Numbered from the stretch's first letter, positions 7,227 to 16,228 are shown. The stretch is 64,000 nucleotides of DNA from an uncultured Faecalibacterium sp. (GCA_934524985.1 CAKSYT010000002.1:1-64000); one strand, 5' to 3'. Notes: generated by a model not told the origin, from the letters alone. Made by a program: numbers and translations.

Positions 7227-8462
7227 TCAATACTGATTGCGGTTCTTTCTGCGCACCTTGCGCCAGATATTGAAGCAAGCCAGCGCCAGCATAGCCAGCA
7301 GCAGCATTAAAAACAGGTAGCTGCCGCCGCCTTCATCGTAGCTCTTCATCTCGCTCCACTTCAGGTCCAGTTCGCTGTTTACCTCGTCGCTCAGGGCGGT
7401 GAACACCTTCTCGCGGGCGGCGTCCTCTTCAGACGGGTAGGCGATCTCGCTGGTCTTCAGATCCTCGTCCAGCACCTCCCACACATCGTGCATAGGGGTG
7501 GTGTAGCCGATATACTCGCTGTTGGCCTTGCCGATGTCGGTCTCGCACATAAAGTTGATGAACATCTCGGCGGCTTCCTTGTGCTCGCTGGCGGCGGGCA
7601 CAGCCATGCAGTCCACCGAAAGCACACTGCCCTCCTCCGGGAACACCCAAGCCAGATCCGGGTTATCATCGATCATGGTAATGGCATCGCCGGAGTAGTA
7701 CACGCCGATGGCAGCCTCGCCGCCGATCATCTTATCAAAGATCTCGTCCATGACGTAGGCCTGCACCAGTGGCTTCTGCGCCTTGAGTTCCTCTACCACC
7801 TCATCCACCTCTTCCGGGGTGGCGGGGTTGATGCTGTGGCCGCTCTTGAATGCAGCAATGGCGTAGGCATCGCGGCTGTTGTTGAACATCAGGATGTTGC
7901 CCGCATACTGCTCGTCCCACAGGTCTGCCCAGCAGGTGGGGGCTTCGTCTACCATGGTGGTGTTGTAGATGATGCCGGTGGTGCACAGCATATAGGGCAC
8001 GGTGTAGGCGTTCTGCGGGTCGTAATCCGGGTTGCGGTAGCCTGCATCGATCTTTTGGAAATTGGGGATATTGTCGTAGTCAAGGGGTGCAAGCATTCCC
8101 TCGTTGATCATCTTTGCCACCATGTAGTCGGAGGGGATGATCACATCGTAGTTGGCTGCGCCGGACTTGAGCTTGGCGTACAGGGACTCGTTGGAGTCGA
8201 AAGTGGTGTAGTTCACCTTGATGCCGGTCAGCTTTTCAAAGGCGGCTACCACGTCCACGCTGTCATCCGAGCCGTTGGAGATGTACTCGCCCCAGTTATA
8301 GACGTTCAGGGTGACGTTCTGCCCCTTGAAGCGGGTCCAGTCGTAAGCGTCCGACACCGAGACGTCCTCGGTCACCTCGATGGTACCGGCGGCAAACACC
8401 GGCAGTGCGGCGCACAGCGCCACAGCCAGCGTCAGCAGCAATGCAGCAATGCGTTTCATCAT
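7227..8462 (-). CDS. potD: Spermidine/putrescine ABC transporter, substrate-binding protein
   Basis: 411 aa. Signal peptide at 1-24 (cleavage after PVFA), then the periplasmic-binding fold of the PotD family (LNVYNWGEYIS at about 52-62, GIKVNYTTFDSNESLYAKL, YDVIIPSDYMV). Two features are odd. The signal peptide has no lipobox Cys. The C-terminus ends in a hydrophobic helix (GGGSYLFLMLLLAMLALACFNIW) followed by a basic tail. The protein is therefore probably tethered by a C-terminal membrane anchor instead of a lipid. It is last in potABCD and overlaps potC by 4 bases. Confidence 0.93.
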   Translation of the reverse strand: MMKRIAALLLTLAVALCAALPVFAAGTIEVTEDVSVSDAYDWTRFKGQNVTLNVYNWGEYISNGSDDSVDVVAAFEKLTGIKVNYTTFDSNESLYAKLKSGAANYDVIIPSDYMVAKMINEGMLAPLDYDNIPNFQKIDAGYRNPDYDPQNAYTVPYMLCTTGIIYNTTMVDEAPTCWADLWDEQYAGNILMFNNSRDAYAIAAFKSGHSINPATPEEVDEVVEELKAQKPLVQAYVMDEIFDKMIGGEAAIGVYYSGDAITMIDDNPDLAWVFPEEGSVLSVDCMAVPAASEHKEAAEMFINFMCETDIGKANSEYIGYTTPMHDVWEVLDEDLKTSEIAYPSEEDAAREKVFTALSDEVNSELDLKWSEMKSYDEGGGSYLFLMLLLAMLALACFNIWRKVRRKNRNQY

Positions 8463-9304
8463 GCGCCCTCCTCTCGCAGCGTTTTCTGATCCTTGCGGTA
8501 GCTGCGGCTCTCCATGGCATTGGACACCAGAATAACGCTGAGGATGACCACAAACATAATGGTGGACAGCGCGTAGATCTCCGGGCTGACCTTCTTGCGG
8601 GTCATGGAGTAGATGGCAATGGGCAAAGTCTCCACCGTACCGCAGTTGAAGTAGGAGATCATGAAGTCATCAATGGAATAGGTCAGGCAGATGAGGAAAG
8701 CCGACAGAATGGCGGGGCTGATCTCCGGCAGAATGACCTTGAAGAAGGCCTGCCGGGGGTCGCAGCCCAGATCCAGCGCTGCCTCGTACAGCTTGACATC
8801 CAGCTGCTTGAGCTTGGGGCTTACGTTAAAGATAACGTAGGGCACGTTGAACGCGATATGCGCAATGAGCAGCGTGGGCAGACCCATGATGTTATCCGGC
8901 AGCCACGCGGACTGCGCGGCAAAGCGCTGGTAGGCCACGAACAGCAGCATCAGGGAGATGCCGGTGATGATCTCCGGGTTGACCACCGGGATGTAGGTGA
9001 TGTTGGTCACCAGCAGGCGGCTTTTGCGGCTCATGGAAGCAATGCCAAGGCTGGCTGCCGTGCCCAGCACCGTGGCGATGATGGCAGACAGCACTGCTAC
9101 CTCAACGGACACCCACAGCGCATGGAGGATGGACGCATTCGTGAACAGGCTGCGGTACCACTTAAAGGTAAAGCCGGTAAACAGCGAATAGCCCTTGCTC
9201 TGGTTGAAGCTGAACACGATCATGTAGGCAATGGGCAGATACATGAAGCAGAAGAACAGGATGATGTAGACCCGCTGCATCAGGCGCAGATGTTTTGTTT
9301 TCAT
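8459..9304 (-). CDS. potC: Spermidine/putrescine ABC transporter permease
   Basis: 281 aa, six membrane helices, binding-protein-dependent permease fold. The EAA loop EAALDLGCDPRQAFFKVILPEISPAI at about residues 165-190 docks the PotA ATPase. The start ATG (9304) shares a base with the potB stop, and the stop overlaps potD, so translation is probably coupled. Confidence 0.93.
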   Translation of the reverse strand: MKTKHLRLMQRVYIILFFCFMYLPIAYMIVFSFNQSKGYSLFTGFTFKWYRSLFTNASILHALWVSVEVAVLSAIIATVLGTAASLGIASMSRKSRLLVTNITYIPVVNPEIITGISLMLLFVAYQRFAAQSAWLPDNIMGLPTLLIAHIAFNVPYVIFNVSPKLKQLDVKLYEAALDLGCDPRQAFFKVILPEISPAILSAFLICLTYSIDDFMISYFNCGTVETLPIAIYSMTRKKVSPEIYALSTIMFVVILSVILVSNAMESRSYRKDQKTLREEGA

Positions 9305-10119
9305 CAGGATACGCCCTCCATTTCATCCTCGTCAAAGCTGGACGTAAAACTCATGCACAGCAGCACGATGATCATCAGCACCAAGCTCATGGCAGAGCCG
9401 ACGTTCAGGTTATAGCTGTTGCCCAAGAACTGCATCTCGATCAGGTCGCCGATCAGCAGGTTGGAGCCGCCGCCCAGCATACGGCTGATGACAAAGGTAG
9501 ACACCGCCGGCACGAACACCATGGTAATGCCGGTGCTGATGCCCGGCACGCTCATGGGGATGAGCACCCGCACAAGGGTCTTGGTGGTGTTGGCGCCAAG
9601 ATCCTGCGCAGCCTCCACAAGGCTCTGGTCAATCTTGGTCATGCTGGTGTACAGCGGCAGGATCATGTAGGGCACATAGTTATACACCATGCCCAGCACC
9701 ACCGCGCCGGAGGTGTTGAGCATGGTATAGGGGCCAAGGCCGATAAAGCCCAGCAGGGTGTTCACCGGGCCGTTGACGCTGAGCAGCCCCATCCATGCGT
9801 AGGTACGCAGTAGAAAGTTCATCCACATGGGCAGCATGACCAGCATAAGCATGATGTGCTGCTTGTTCACCCGCAGGCGGGACAGGAAATACCCCACCGG
9901 AAAAGCGATGATAAGGCAGATGACCGTGGCGATCAGCGCCAGCAGCAGGCTGCGGGCAAACACCGAGCCGTAGCCGCTGATAGAGGTGAGGTTATTCAGG
10001 GTAAAGTTGCCCTCGGCATCCGTCATGGCGTAGTACACCACAATGAACAGGGGCACAACGGTAAACAGCACCATCCATACAAAGTACGGATAGGCCAGCT
10101 TTTTATCATAGATCTTCAT
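9304..10119 (-). CDS. potB: Spermidine/putrescine ABC transporter permease
   Basis: 271 aa, six membrane helices. The EAA loop reads EAAQDLGANTTKTLVRVLIPMSVPGI. It pairs with PotC to form the membrane channel. It begins 6 bases after the potA stop. Confidence 0.93.
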   Translation of the reverse strand: MKIYDKKLAYPYFVWMVLFTVVPLFIVVYYAMTDAEGNFTLNNLTSISGYGSVFARSLLLALIATVICLIIAFPVGYFLSRLRVNKQHIMLMLVMLPMWMNFLLRTYAWMGLLSVNGPVNTLLGFIGLGPYTMLNTSGAVVLGMVYNYVPYMILPLYTSMTKIDQSLVEAAQDLGANTTKTLVRVLIPMSVPGISTGITMVFVPAVSTFVISRMLGGGSNLLIGDLIEMQFLGNSYNLNVGSAMSLVLMIIVLLCMSFTSSFDEDEMEGVS

Positions 10120-10125
10120 GGCACA

Positions 10126-11172
10126 TCACCCCTCGCTCCGCGCCATGATATGGATCTCGTTGGGGCCGATGCGCATACCAATGGTCTCGCCGGGGGTGCA
10201 GGCGCGGGTGGAGTGGATCAGCCACTCGCGGCCCTCGCACTCAACGTGCATCTCAAAGTGCACGCCCTTGAAGATGACGTCGTTCACCACGCCTACCAGC
10301 TGGCCCTCCACGGGGGATACCACCTCGATATCCTCCGGGCGCACCACCACCTGCACACTCTGTTCCCGGGCAAAGCCGCGGTCCACGCAGGGGAAGTCCA
10401 CGCCGGAGAAGGACACCAGAAAATCCTTGTGCATCACGCCGTCCACGATGTTGGAATCGCCGATAAAGTCTGCCACAAAGGCGTTTTTCGGCTCGTTATA
10501 GATATCCTCCGGGGTGCCGATCTGCTGTACCTTGCCGCCATTCATGACCACAACGGTATCGGACATGGTAAGCGCTTCTTCCTGATCGTGGGTGACATAG
10601 ATAAAGGTGATGTTCATCTCGCGCTGCAAGCGCTTGAGCTCCAGCTGCATCTCTTTGCGCAGCTTCAGGTCCAGTGCACCCAGCGGCTCGTCCAGCAGCA
10701 AAATCTCCGGCTCGTTGACCAGACTGCGGGCAATGGCCACGCGCTGCTGCTGACCGCCGGACATCTGGCTGATGCTTCGGCGCTCGAAGCCCTTCAAGCC
10801 CACGACCTCCAGCATATCGCGCACCTTGCGGCGAATGGTGTCCTCGTCCAGCTTTTTGAGCCGCAGACCAAAGGCCACGTTCTCGAACACGTTCAGGTGC
10901 GGGAACAGCGCGTATTTCTGGAACACGGTATTCACCGGGCGCTTGTAGGGCGGCACACCGGTAATGTCCTCCCCTTTCAGCAGCACCTTGCCGGCGTTCG
11001 GCTCCAGAAAGCCTGCGATCAGGCGCAGAGTGGTGGTTTTGCCGCAGCCGGAGGAACCGAGCAGCGTCACGAACTCTTTATCATGGATATCCAGATTCAG
11101 CCCATCCAGAATGCGCTGTCCATCAAATTCCACTACGATATCCCGCAGTGAAACGACCACCGAGTTGTCCAT
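10126..11172 (-). CDS. potA: Spermidine/putrescine ABC transporter ATP-binding protein
   Basis: 348 aa. Walker A GSSGCGKT (39-46), signature MSGGQQQRVAIARSL, Walker B EILLLDEPLGALD and an H-loop (YVTHDQEEA). A C-terminal TOBE/OB regulatory domain begins at about residue 240. ATG at 11172 (MDNSVVVSL) with AAGGAGGA upstream. Longer in-frame starts would lie inside the structured leader and are unlikely. It is the first gene of potABCD, read from a consensus promoter through a structured 5' leader of about 125 bases. Confidence 0.95.
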   Translation of the reverse strand: MDNSVVVSLRDIVVEFDGQRILDGLNLDIHDKEFVTLLGSSGCGKTTTLRLIAGFLEPNAGKVLLKGEDITGVPPYKRPVNTVFQKYALFPHLNVFENVAFGLRLKKLDEDTIRRKVRDMLEVVGLKGFERRSISQMSGGQQQRVAIARSLVNEPEILLLDEPLGALDLKLRKEMQLELKRLQREMNITFIYVTHDQEEALTMSDTVVVMNGGKVQQIGTPEDIYNEPKNAFVADFIGDSNIVDGVMHKDFLVSFSGVDFPCVDRGFAREQSVQVVVRPEDIEVVSPVEGQLVGVVNDVIFKGVHFEMHVECEGREWLIHSTRACTPGETIGMRIGPNEIHIMARSEG

Positions 11173-11204
11173 TTTATATGTTATCCTCCTTGTTCTCAGA
11201 TACG

Positions 11205-11298
11205 AAAAAAGACAGGGAACCTGCCCCATCTTTTTTGCGTATAAGGGGCAAGCCGCCCCGCGCAGAAGCATGATTTTGCGCGGCGAGCTTACCCTGTC
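11205..11298 (-). promoter_or_regulatory. Structured leader of potABCD: candidate riboswitch/attenuator
   Basis: Read on the minus strand from the predicted start of transcription, the leader folds as a compact three-way junction. P1 is GACAGGG (11292-11298) with CCCTGTC (11211-11217). P2 is a 13-bp bulged stem (11277-11290 with 11250-11264) with a 12-base loop. P3 is TGCCCC (11245-11250) with GGGGCA (11222-11227). The 3' strands of P3 and P1 can instead pair with each other: GGCAGG (11220-11225) with CCTGTC (11211-11216), a three-base loop, then six T's. That is a textbook intrinsic terminator. Mutually exclusive junction and terminator, upstream of a transporter operon, is riboswitch-like architecture. 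I do not recognise a known class; polyamine is the natural ligand guess. Confidence 0.6.
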
Positions 11299-11305
11299 AC
11301 GGTTT

Positions 11306-11334
11306 ATAATAAACAATCACAGTCGGATTGTCAA
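11306..11334 (-). promoter_or_regulatory. Promoter of potABCD
   Basis: Consensus -35 TTGACA (11329-11334), 17-base spacer, -10 TATTAT (11306-11311). Transcription should start near 11299, right at the base of the structured leader. Confidence 0.85.
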
Positions 11335-11376
11335 TCACTCTGCCGATGTTTGCCGAAACTTTATAAAAAGCTGCAA

Positions 11377-11413
11377 AAAAATATACGCTGCACCTTGGTT
11401 TCGGTGCAGCGTA
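11377..11413 (-). terminator. Terminator of the Gld-type ABC operon
   Basis: 11-bp perfect stem TACGCTGCACC (11384-11394) with its complement (11403-11413). On the minus strand it is followed by a T-rich tail. Confidence 0.85.
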
Positions 11414-11422
11414 CAAAAGGAA

Positions 11423-12415
11423 TCATTCCTGCGTTTTCAGGTCGTTTTCCGTCAGCAGAAGGGCCTGCACAGTGCTGGTATCCACTGTGTATACCGAAGG
11501 TTCATCCCCAACTTGCAGATACCACCCGTCCGTACCGCAGGCGTAGGCCAGCTGCACGGTGGAGCCGTCCTCGCTGGTGACCGTGGCGGTGAATACCGGT
11601 GCATCAAAGCCACAGGCAGAAAGGTCAGCGTCCGTGGTCTGGGCAGTAACGTAGGTGCACAAAGCAGACAACAGGCTTTGCACCTTATCCTGTGCAAGGC
11701 TGGCGGCGGGGTCAGAAGCCAGCCGCCACACCGTCTCGTAGGCAGAGGAAGAAGCGCTGTCCGCGTCCGTGCTGTCGGCGCTGTCGGTCGGCTCGCTGAC
11801 GGCATTCAGGGTGACCGAGCTGCCGTCTGCCAGCGTATAGGCTACCTGTGTAATGGCAGAAGCCGTAAGCCCGGTGGGGCAGAAGCTGCCGAAGAGCCCG
11901 GCCTTATTCAGCTGGAAGCAGGCAGCTTTGTTGCCGCTGACGGTGTAGATGGCATCGTCCCCGGCTTTTTGCACATAGAGATCCCCGGTGACCGGGTTCT
12001 CCGCCCCGAAGGTCAGGGTAGTGCTCTGCCCTGCCGCCGTAACTGTGACGGTGAGCTGCGGGGCATCCAGACCGTAGTCCTCCCCTGCCTGCGGTGTCAG
12101 GCTGCGCTTGGCAGCTAGTGCCATCAGGGCGGTGCGCATGGTGTTGCAGGCTCTCTCGTCCAGATGATAGGCGGGGTCCTGTGCCAACTGCCAGCTGCCA
12201 TCAACATATTGCAGGGTATAGGTCTCGCCGTTGTAGGTGTATTCGATTTGTTCTAAGTCCTCAGCGGCAAAGCTGGAAAGTGGGATGCTGCCCTCTGCGG
12301 CGGCGCTTGCGGCCTGTTCGGCCTTTGCGTTGCTGCGGGTCACCGCCCACAGTGCCGCGCCCAGCAGCACTGCCGCTGCCAGCAACGCCAACAGGACACG
12401 CTGTTTTGTTTTCAT
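11423..12415 (-). CDS. DUF4340 domain-containing protein (ABC-associated)
   Basis: 330 aa. One N-terminal membrane helix (about 7-27), then an extracytoplasmic domain with two related DUF4340-like units (GETYTLQYVDGSWQLAQDPAYHLDERACNTMRTAL, and WRLASDPAASLAQDKVQSLLSAL). DUF4340 proteins are typically encoded beside Gld-type ABC exporters. ATG at 12415 (MKTKQRV). Last gene of the four-gene operon, 10 bases after the GldG-like gene. Its biochemical role is not known. Confidence 0.85.
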   Translation of the reverse strand: MKTKQRVLLALLAAAVLLGAALWAVTRSNAKAEQAASAAAEGSIPLSSFAAEDLEQIEYTYNGETYTLQYVDGSWQLAQDPAYHLDERACNTMRTALMALAAKRSLTPQAGEDYGLDAPQLTVTVTAAGQSTTLTFGAENPVTGDLYVQKAGDDAIYTVSGNKAACFQLNKAGLFGSFCPTGLTASAITQVAYTLADGSSVTLNAVSEPTDSADSTDADSASSSAYETVWRLASDPAASLAQDKVQSLLSALCTYVTAQTTDADLSACGFDAPVFTATVTSEDGSTVQLAYACGTDGWYLQVGDEPSVYTVDTSTVQALLLTENDLKTQE

Positions 12416-12425
12416 GGCGGTCTCC

Positions 12426-13859
12426 TTATCTGCGGCGGCGCAGCAGCACCACCACTGCCCCGGCGATGAGCACCGCCGCCGGGAGCACGAACACAAAGAT
12501 CAGCCCCAGTGCTGCGGCGGTGGAGCCCGCCACCGTGATGGGCTCGGCTTCCAGCGCCTTGGTGTCCACAAGGACATCCTGCCCTACCAGCGAAGCGGCG
12601 CAGCCCTGCAAAAAGGTCAGGTTGCCGGGCATGGACTGATAAAGCTGCTCGTTATCCATATTGGGGCAGCCGATCCAGAGGACCTCCGCGCCGGTGTCCT
12701 CGTTCCGCGCCCAGACAGCCAGTGCAAAGGGGCCGTCTGCGTCTCCGTCCTCCCGCTCCATGGTGGTAAGGTCGTTGATATCTGCCTTGGCATAGGCAGA
12801 GGAGGAACTGTTCAGCAGCGGCTCGGCGGTGACGTCCTCGGTCTCTGTGACCGTGATGCCCTGCGCCACCGACAGCATGACATGGGTGCCGGTATTCACA
12901 CCATTCAGCGCGGTGCTCTCGGTGGGCGTGCCGTAGTCCGGCAGCAGCGACCATGCAGAGTTATACAGTGCCTTGCTGCTGTCGCCCTCCACCACCATGC
13001 CCTCTGCGCGGGCAAGGCCGAACTGCGCCAGCACAGCGTCCAGCTGCGGGGTCTGGGCGTAGACGCTGCTGGTCAGCAGCAGCTTGCCGCCCGCCGCAAG
13101 ATAATCTTGCAGCTGGCTGATCTCATCCACAAGGCCGTCCCCTGCGGTAAAATCGCTGGTGGGTGCGTTGATGATGAGCAGGTCGCAGTCCTCCGGAATG
13201 GTGCTCGTGAGCAGATCCAGCGGCTGTGCGTCGATATTCTGGGCGTCCAGCGCATCGGTCAGGGAGTCGGTCAGGGTCTGCTCGCCGTGGTTGGTGGTAT
13301 AGTAGGCGTGGCTCTGCCCGGCTGCAGTAAGCTTATAAATGGCAGAGGTGATCTGCTTTTCGCCGCCAAAGGACACGCTGGCAGAGCCGGTGGTGTAGTA
13401 GTCGGTATAATCGTACTCGTACAGGTCGGCGGCATTCAGTACGGTGCTGTTCTCCCCGCAGGTGACGATCAGACTGCCACTGGAAACATTCTCCGCGCCG
13501 TACTTTGCGGCAAAGGTGGGGTACAGGGTGGGGTCCTTCTGTTCCCAGCTCAGGTGCCCGCTCTCGGCGGCGTAGTGGTCCAGCAGCTTTGTGATGATGG
13601 CATCCTCGCTGCCGGTCTCGCAGAGGTAATAGATGTGCACATCCTTTTCCAGCCCCTCCACCAGCGCTTTGGTGCTGTCGCTCAGGGTGTACATTTTGGC
13701 CTCGGAGAGGTCGAACTCCGTATATTTTGTGGGGATGGCCCGCACCAGCAGGTTGAGCAGCACCGCCAGCACCAGCACTGCCGCCAGCATAGCGGTGGAC
13801 AGCAGCCCACTGCGGAACACCCTGCCCTTTTGGGAGGCTGCGTTCTTGTTCCATTTCAT
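12426..13859 (-). CDS. Gld family ABC-transporter auxiliary protein (GldG-like)
   Basis: 477 aa. N-terminal helix (about 20-42), a large extracytoplasmic domain with the GldG signature (TEFDLSEAKMYTLSDSTKALVEGLEKDVHIYYL) and a C-terminal helix ending in LLRRRR. In Bacteroidetes GldG works with GldF and GldA in gliding and secretion. In Firmicutes the homologues accompany exporters of unknown cargo. It is co-encoded with the permease (15-base gap) and the DUF4340 protein. Confidence 0.88.
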   Translation of the reverse strand: MKWNKNAASQKGRVFRSGLLSTAMLAAVLVLAVLLNLLVRAIPTKYTEFDLSEAKMYTLSDSTKALVEGLEKDVHIYYLCETGSEDAIITKLLDHYAAESGHLSWEQKDPTLYPTFAAKYGAENVSSGSLIVTCGENSTVLNAADLYEYDYTDYYTTGSASVSFGGEKQITSAIYKLTAAGQSHAYYTTNHGEQTLTDSLTDALDAQNIDAQPLDLLTSTIPEDCDLLIINAPTSDFTAGDGLVDEISQLQDYLAAGGKLLLTSSVYAQTPQLDAVLAQFGLARAEGMVVEGDSSKALYNSAWSLLPDYGTPTESTALNGVNTGTHVMLSVAQGITVTETEDVTAEPLLNSSSSAYAKADINDLTTMEREDGDADGPFALAVWARNEDTGAEVLWIGCPNMDNEQLYQSMPGNLTFLQGCAASLVGQDVLVDTKALEAEPITVAGSTAAALGLIFVFVLPAAVLIAGAVVVLLRRRR

Positions 13860-13874
13860 CGTTGTGGCCTCCTC

Positions 13875-14747
13875 TCAGTTCCAGCGGCGCTTTTCCAGCC
13901 CCTGCGCGGTAAAAAACAGGAACACCGCTGCCACGGTCAGGTAGTAGACCAGCGTGGGGATGGAAAAGCTGCTGTTGACAAATTCTTCAAAGGGGGTAAA
14001 CAGGCACAGGGCGCTGAGCACCGCGCTGAAAGCCTCAGTCAGCCAGCTGCTTTTGAGCAGAAACAGTGCCGTAAGCGCCACGCAGCACCCCGCAAAGGAA
14101 AGACAGCCCAGCGTAAAGCTTTTGCTGCGTAAGCCCGCCACCACGCTGAGCACGGCGGCAATGGCCGTGAACAGTGCCAGCGCTACTGCACTGCCGGTGG
14201 TGAACATGGTACGCAGACTGGGCATCATATAGGCCAGCAGCAGCGCCGCCACGCCGGAGACAGCGGCGATGATCTGGTTTTCGGTCAGGCTGGAAAGGAA
14301 CACCCCGATGGCAATGGCGGCGCAGCCCATGAGGTAATAGCACAGCAGCGCGGAAAAATTGGCCAGCGTGCTGGTGCCGGTAGCGCCCAGCGCCTTCAGC
14401 ACAAGGATCATGCCTGCATCCACAAGGCAGGGCAGCGCAAAAATGGTGCAAAGGGCAAAATATTTGCCCAGCACGATGCCGCCCAACGACACCGGGCTTG
14501 TAAGCAGCAGCTGGTCGGTGCGGCTGTGGCGTTCCTCGGCAAAGGAACGCATGGTGAGCACCGGAATGTAGAGCAGCAGCACAAAAATGGTGCGGTACAG
14601 CGTGTAGTAGCCAAAATCCGGCAGGCCATAGCCCAGATTCAGCGCCACAAAATAGATAGCCGTAGCCGCCAGCATAAAGGCGGTAAGCACCGCACCGATC
14701 ATGCCGTGAAAGCAGCTGCGGAGTTCTCGTTTAAAGATGGCCAGCAT
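13875..14747 (-). CDS. ABC transporter permease (GldF-like)
   Basis: 290 aa, about seven hydrophobic segments. The N-terminus MLAIFKRELRSCF and the motif EERHSRTDQLLLTSPVSLGGIVLGKY are typical of ABC-2 permeases of the GldF group. It ends one base before the ATPase gene's reading frame begins in the operon order (ATPase, permease, GldG-like, DUF4340). Confidence 0.9.
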   Translation of the reverse strand: MLAIFKRELRSCFHGMIGAVLTAFMLAATAIYFVALNLGYGLPDFGYYTLYRTIFVLLLYIPVLTMRSFAEERHSRTDQLLLTSPVSLGGIVLGKYFALCTIFALPCLVDAGMILVLKALGATGTSTLANFSALLCYYLMGCAAIAIGVFLSSLTENQIIAAVSGVAALLLAYMMPSLRTMFTTGSAVALALFTAIAAVLSVVAGLRSKSFTLGCLSFAGCCVALTALFLLKSSWLTEAFSAVLSALCLFTPFEEFVNSSFSIPTLVYYLTVAAVFLFFTAQGLEKRRWN

Positions 14748-14748
14748 C

Positions 14749-15717
14749 TCAGTTCTCCTCCCCTTCTGCCGGGGCTTCCTGCTCCGGCTTTTTTTCGGTC
14801 AGCGCAAGGAATACCTCCTCAAGGCTGCGGTTCTCGGCGGCAAGCGCCAGCACGGTGCAGCCGGCCTCGGTCAGTGCCCGGGACACGGCAGCGCGGCGGT
14901 CGGCGGCGTCCTCGCTCTCGGCGGTAAAGGTGACCTGACCGTCTGCGGCGCTTTCCAGTTCTACCTTGCAGATGCCCGGCACGCTGCGCACCGCAGCCAG
15001 CACAGTGTCCGTCTCGCCCTGCGCGGTGGCGCGCAGGCGGCTGCCCGGGTTCAGGGTCTCGCCCAGCTCCTCCGGGCTGCCTACCGCCACCAGACGGCCT
15101 TTAGAAAGGATGAGCACCTGCTGACACACGGCCTGCACCTCGCTGAGAATGTGGCTGGACAGGATGACCGTGTGCGCCTTGCCCAGTTCCCGGATGAGGT
15201 TGCGGATCTCGATGACCTGCGCGGGATCCAGCCCAACGGTGGGCTCGTCCAGAATGATGAGCTGCGGGCTGCCCAGCAGCGCCTGCGCAATGCCCACCCG
15301 CTGACGGTAGCCCTTGGACAGGCTGCGGATGACCCGGGGCAGCACCTCTTCCAGCCCGGTGCGGCGGGCAGCGGCCAGCACCTGCTGTTTGCGCTGCGCA
15401 CGCTTGACACCCTTGAGCTCTGCCACAAAGTCCAGATACTCCTGCACGGTCATTTCCGGGTAGAGCGGCGGCTGCTCCGGCAGGTAGCCCACACAGGCCT
15501 TGGCCTGCTGTGCCTGCTCCGGCAGACGGAACCCGGCCACCTTCACCTCGCCCTCGGTGGGGGCCAGATAGCCGGTAAGGATATTCATAATGGTGGATTT
15601 GCCCGCGCCGTTGGGCCCCAGCAGGCCGTAGATCTGGCCGTCCGGCACCGTAAACGAGAGATCCTGCACGGCAGGGCGGCTGCCGTAGGACTTGCTCAGG
15701 TGAGAAACTTCGATCAC
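14749..15717 (-). CDS. ABC transporter ATP-binding protein (GldA-like)
   Basis: 322 aa. Walker A GPNGAGKST at about 38-46, signature LSKGYRQRVGIAQALLGSP, Walker B LIILDEPTVGLDP. A C-terminal extension of about 90 residues resembles the regulatory domain of ABC-2 ATPases. It starts with GTG at 15717 behind AAAGGAG. First gene of the operon; a hairpin at 15750-15782 lies in its leader. Confidence 0.92.
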   Translation of the reverse strand: MIEVSHLSKSYGSRPAVQDLSFTVPDGQIYGLLGPNGAGKSTIMNILTGYLAPTEGEVKVAGFRLPEQAQQAKACVGYLPEQPPLYPEMTVQEYLDFVAELKGVKRAQRKQQVLAAARRTGLEEVLPRVIRSLSKGYRQRVGIAQALLGSPQLIILDEPTVGLDPAQVIEIRNLIRELGKAHTVILSSHILSEVQAVCQQVLILSKGRLVAVGSPEELGETLNPGSRLRATAQGETDTVLAAVRSVPGICKVELESAADGQVTFTAESEDAADRRAAVSRALTEAGCTVLALAAENRSLEEVFLALTEKKPEQEAPAEGEEN

Positions 15718-15867
15718 AGCAAACTCTCCTTTGTTTCAGAAGCTGTTTTGCGGAAAGCGGCGTAGAGCCAGTGCTTTCCGGTTTGGAACTGCTATAGTTT
15801 AGATGGAAAATGTGTTTAAATTAAGACAATCCTGTGTGGGAAAACGAAATATTATTCCCACAAAACG

Positions 15868-15899
15868 CAAAAATGCCGCCTCCCGAAGGAAGCGGCATG
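15868..15899 (-). terminator. Terminator of rpmE
   Basis: Stem ATGCCGC.TCC with a TTCG tetraloop (15873-15899), then TTTTTGCG on the minus strand. Confidence 0.9.
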
Positions 15900-15912
15900 A
15901 GATAGCCTATAA

Positions 15913-16113
15913 TTACTTACGGCCGAAACGCTTGTTGAAGCGCTCAACACGTCCGCCGGTGTCAACCAGCTTCTGCTTGCCAGTGTAGAAAGGATGGCAC
16001 TTGGAGCAAACTTCGACGTGGATCTCGGGCTTGGTGGAACGAGTGTTGATGACATTACCGCAAGCGCAGGTAATGGTGCAGTCAACGTAGTTCGGATGGA
16101 TACCCTGTTTCAT
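15913..16113 (-). CDS. rpmE: 50S ribosomal protein L31, zinc-binding type
   Basis: 66 aa from the ATG at 16113 ([19 protein letters not shown]). Cys16, Cys18, Cys36 and Cys39 (CSKCHP) form the zinc site of the C+ type. A GTG nine bases further out would overlap the ribosome site GAGGTGA and is rejected. Monocistronic, with a strong promoter and a leader of about 110 bases. Confidence 0.96.
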   Translation of the reverse strand: MKQGIHPNYVDCTITCACGNVINTRSTKPEIHVEVCSKCHPFYTGKQKLVDTGGRVERFNKRFGRK

Positions 16114-16228
16114 TCTTTTCACCTCAATTCTGGTTCTGACGTATTGGGGCCATATTTAATGTATGTGCCCATCACAACCTTCAATATCGGCTACCCCGTC
16201 GAGCGGCCTTGGAAACGATTGCCCTACT

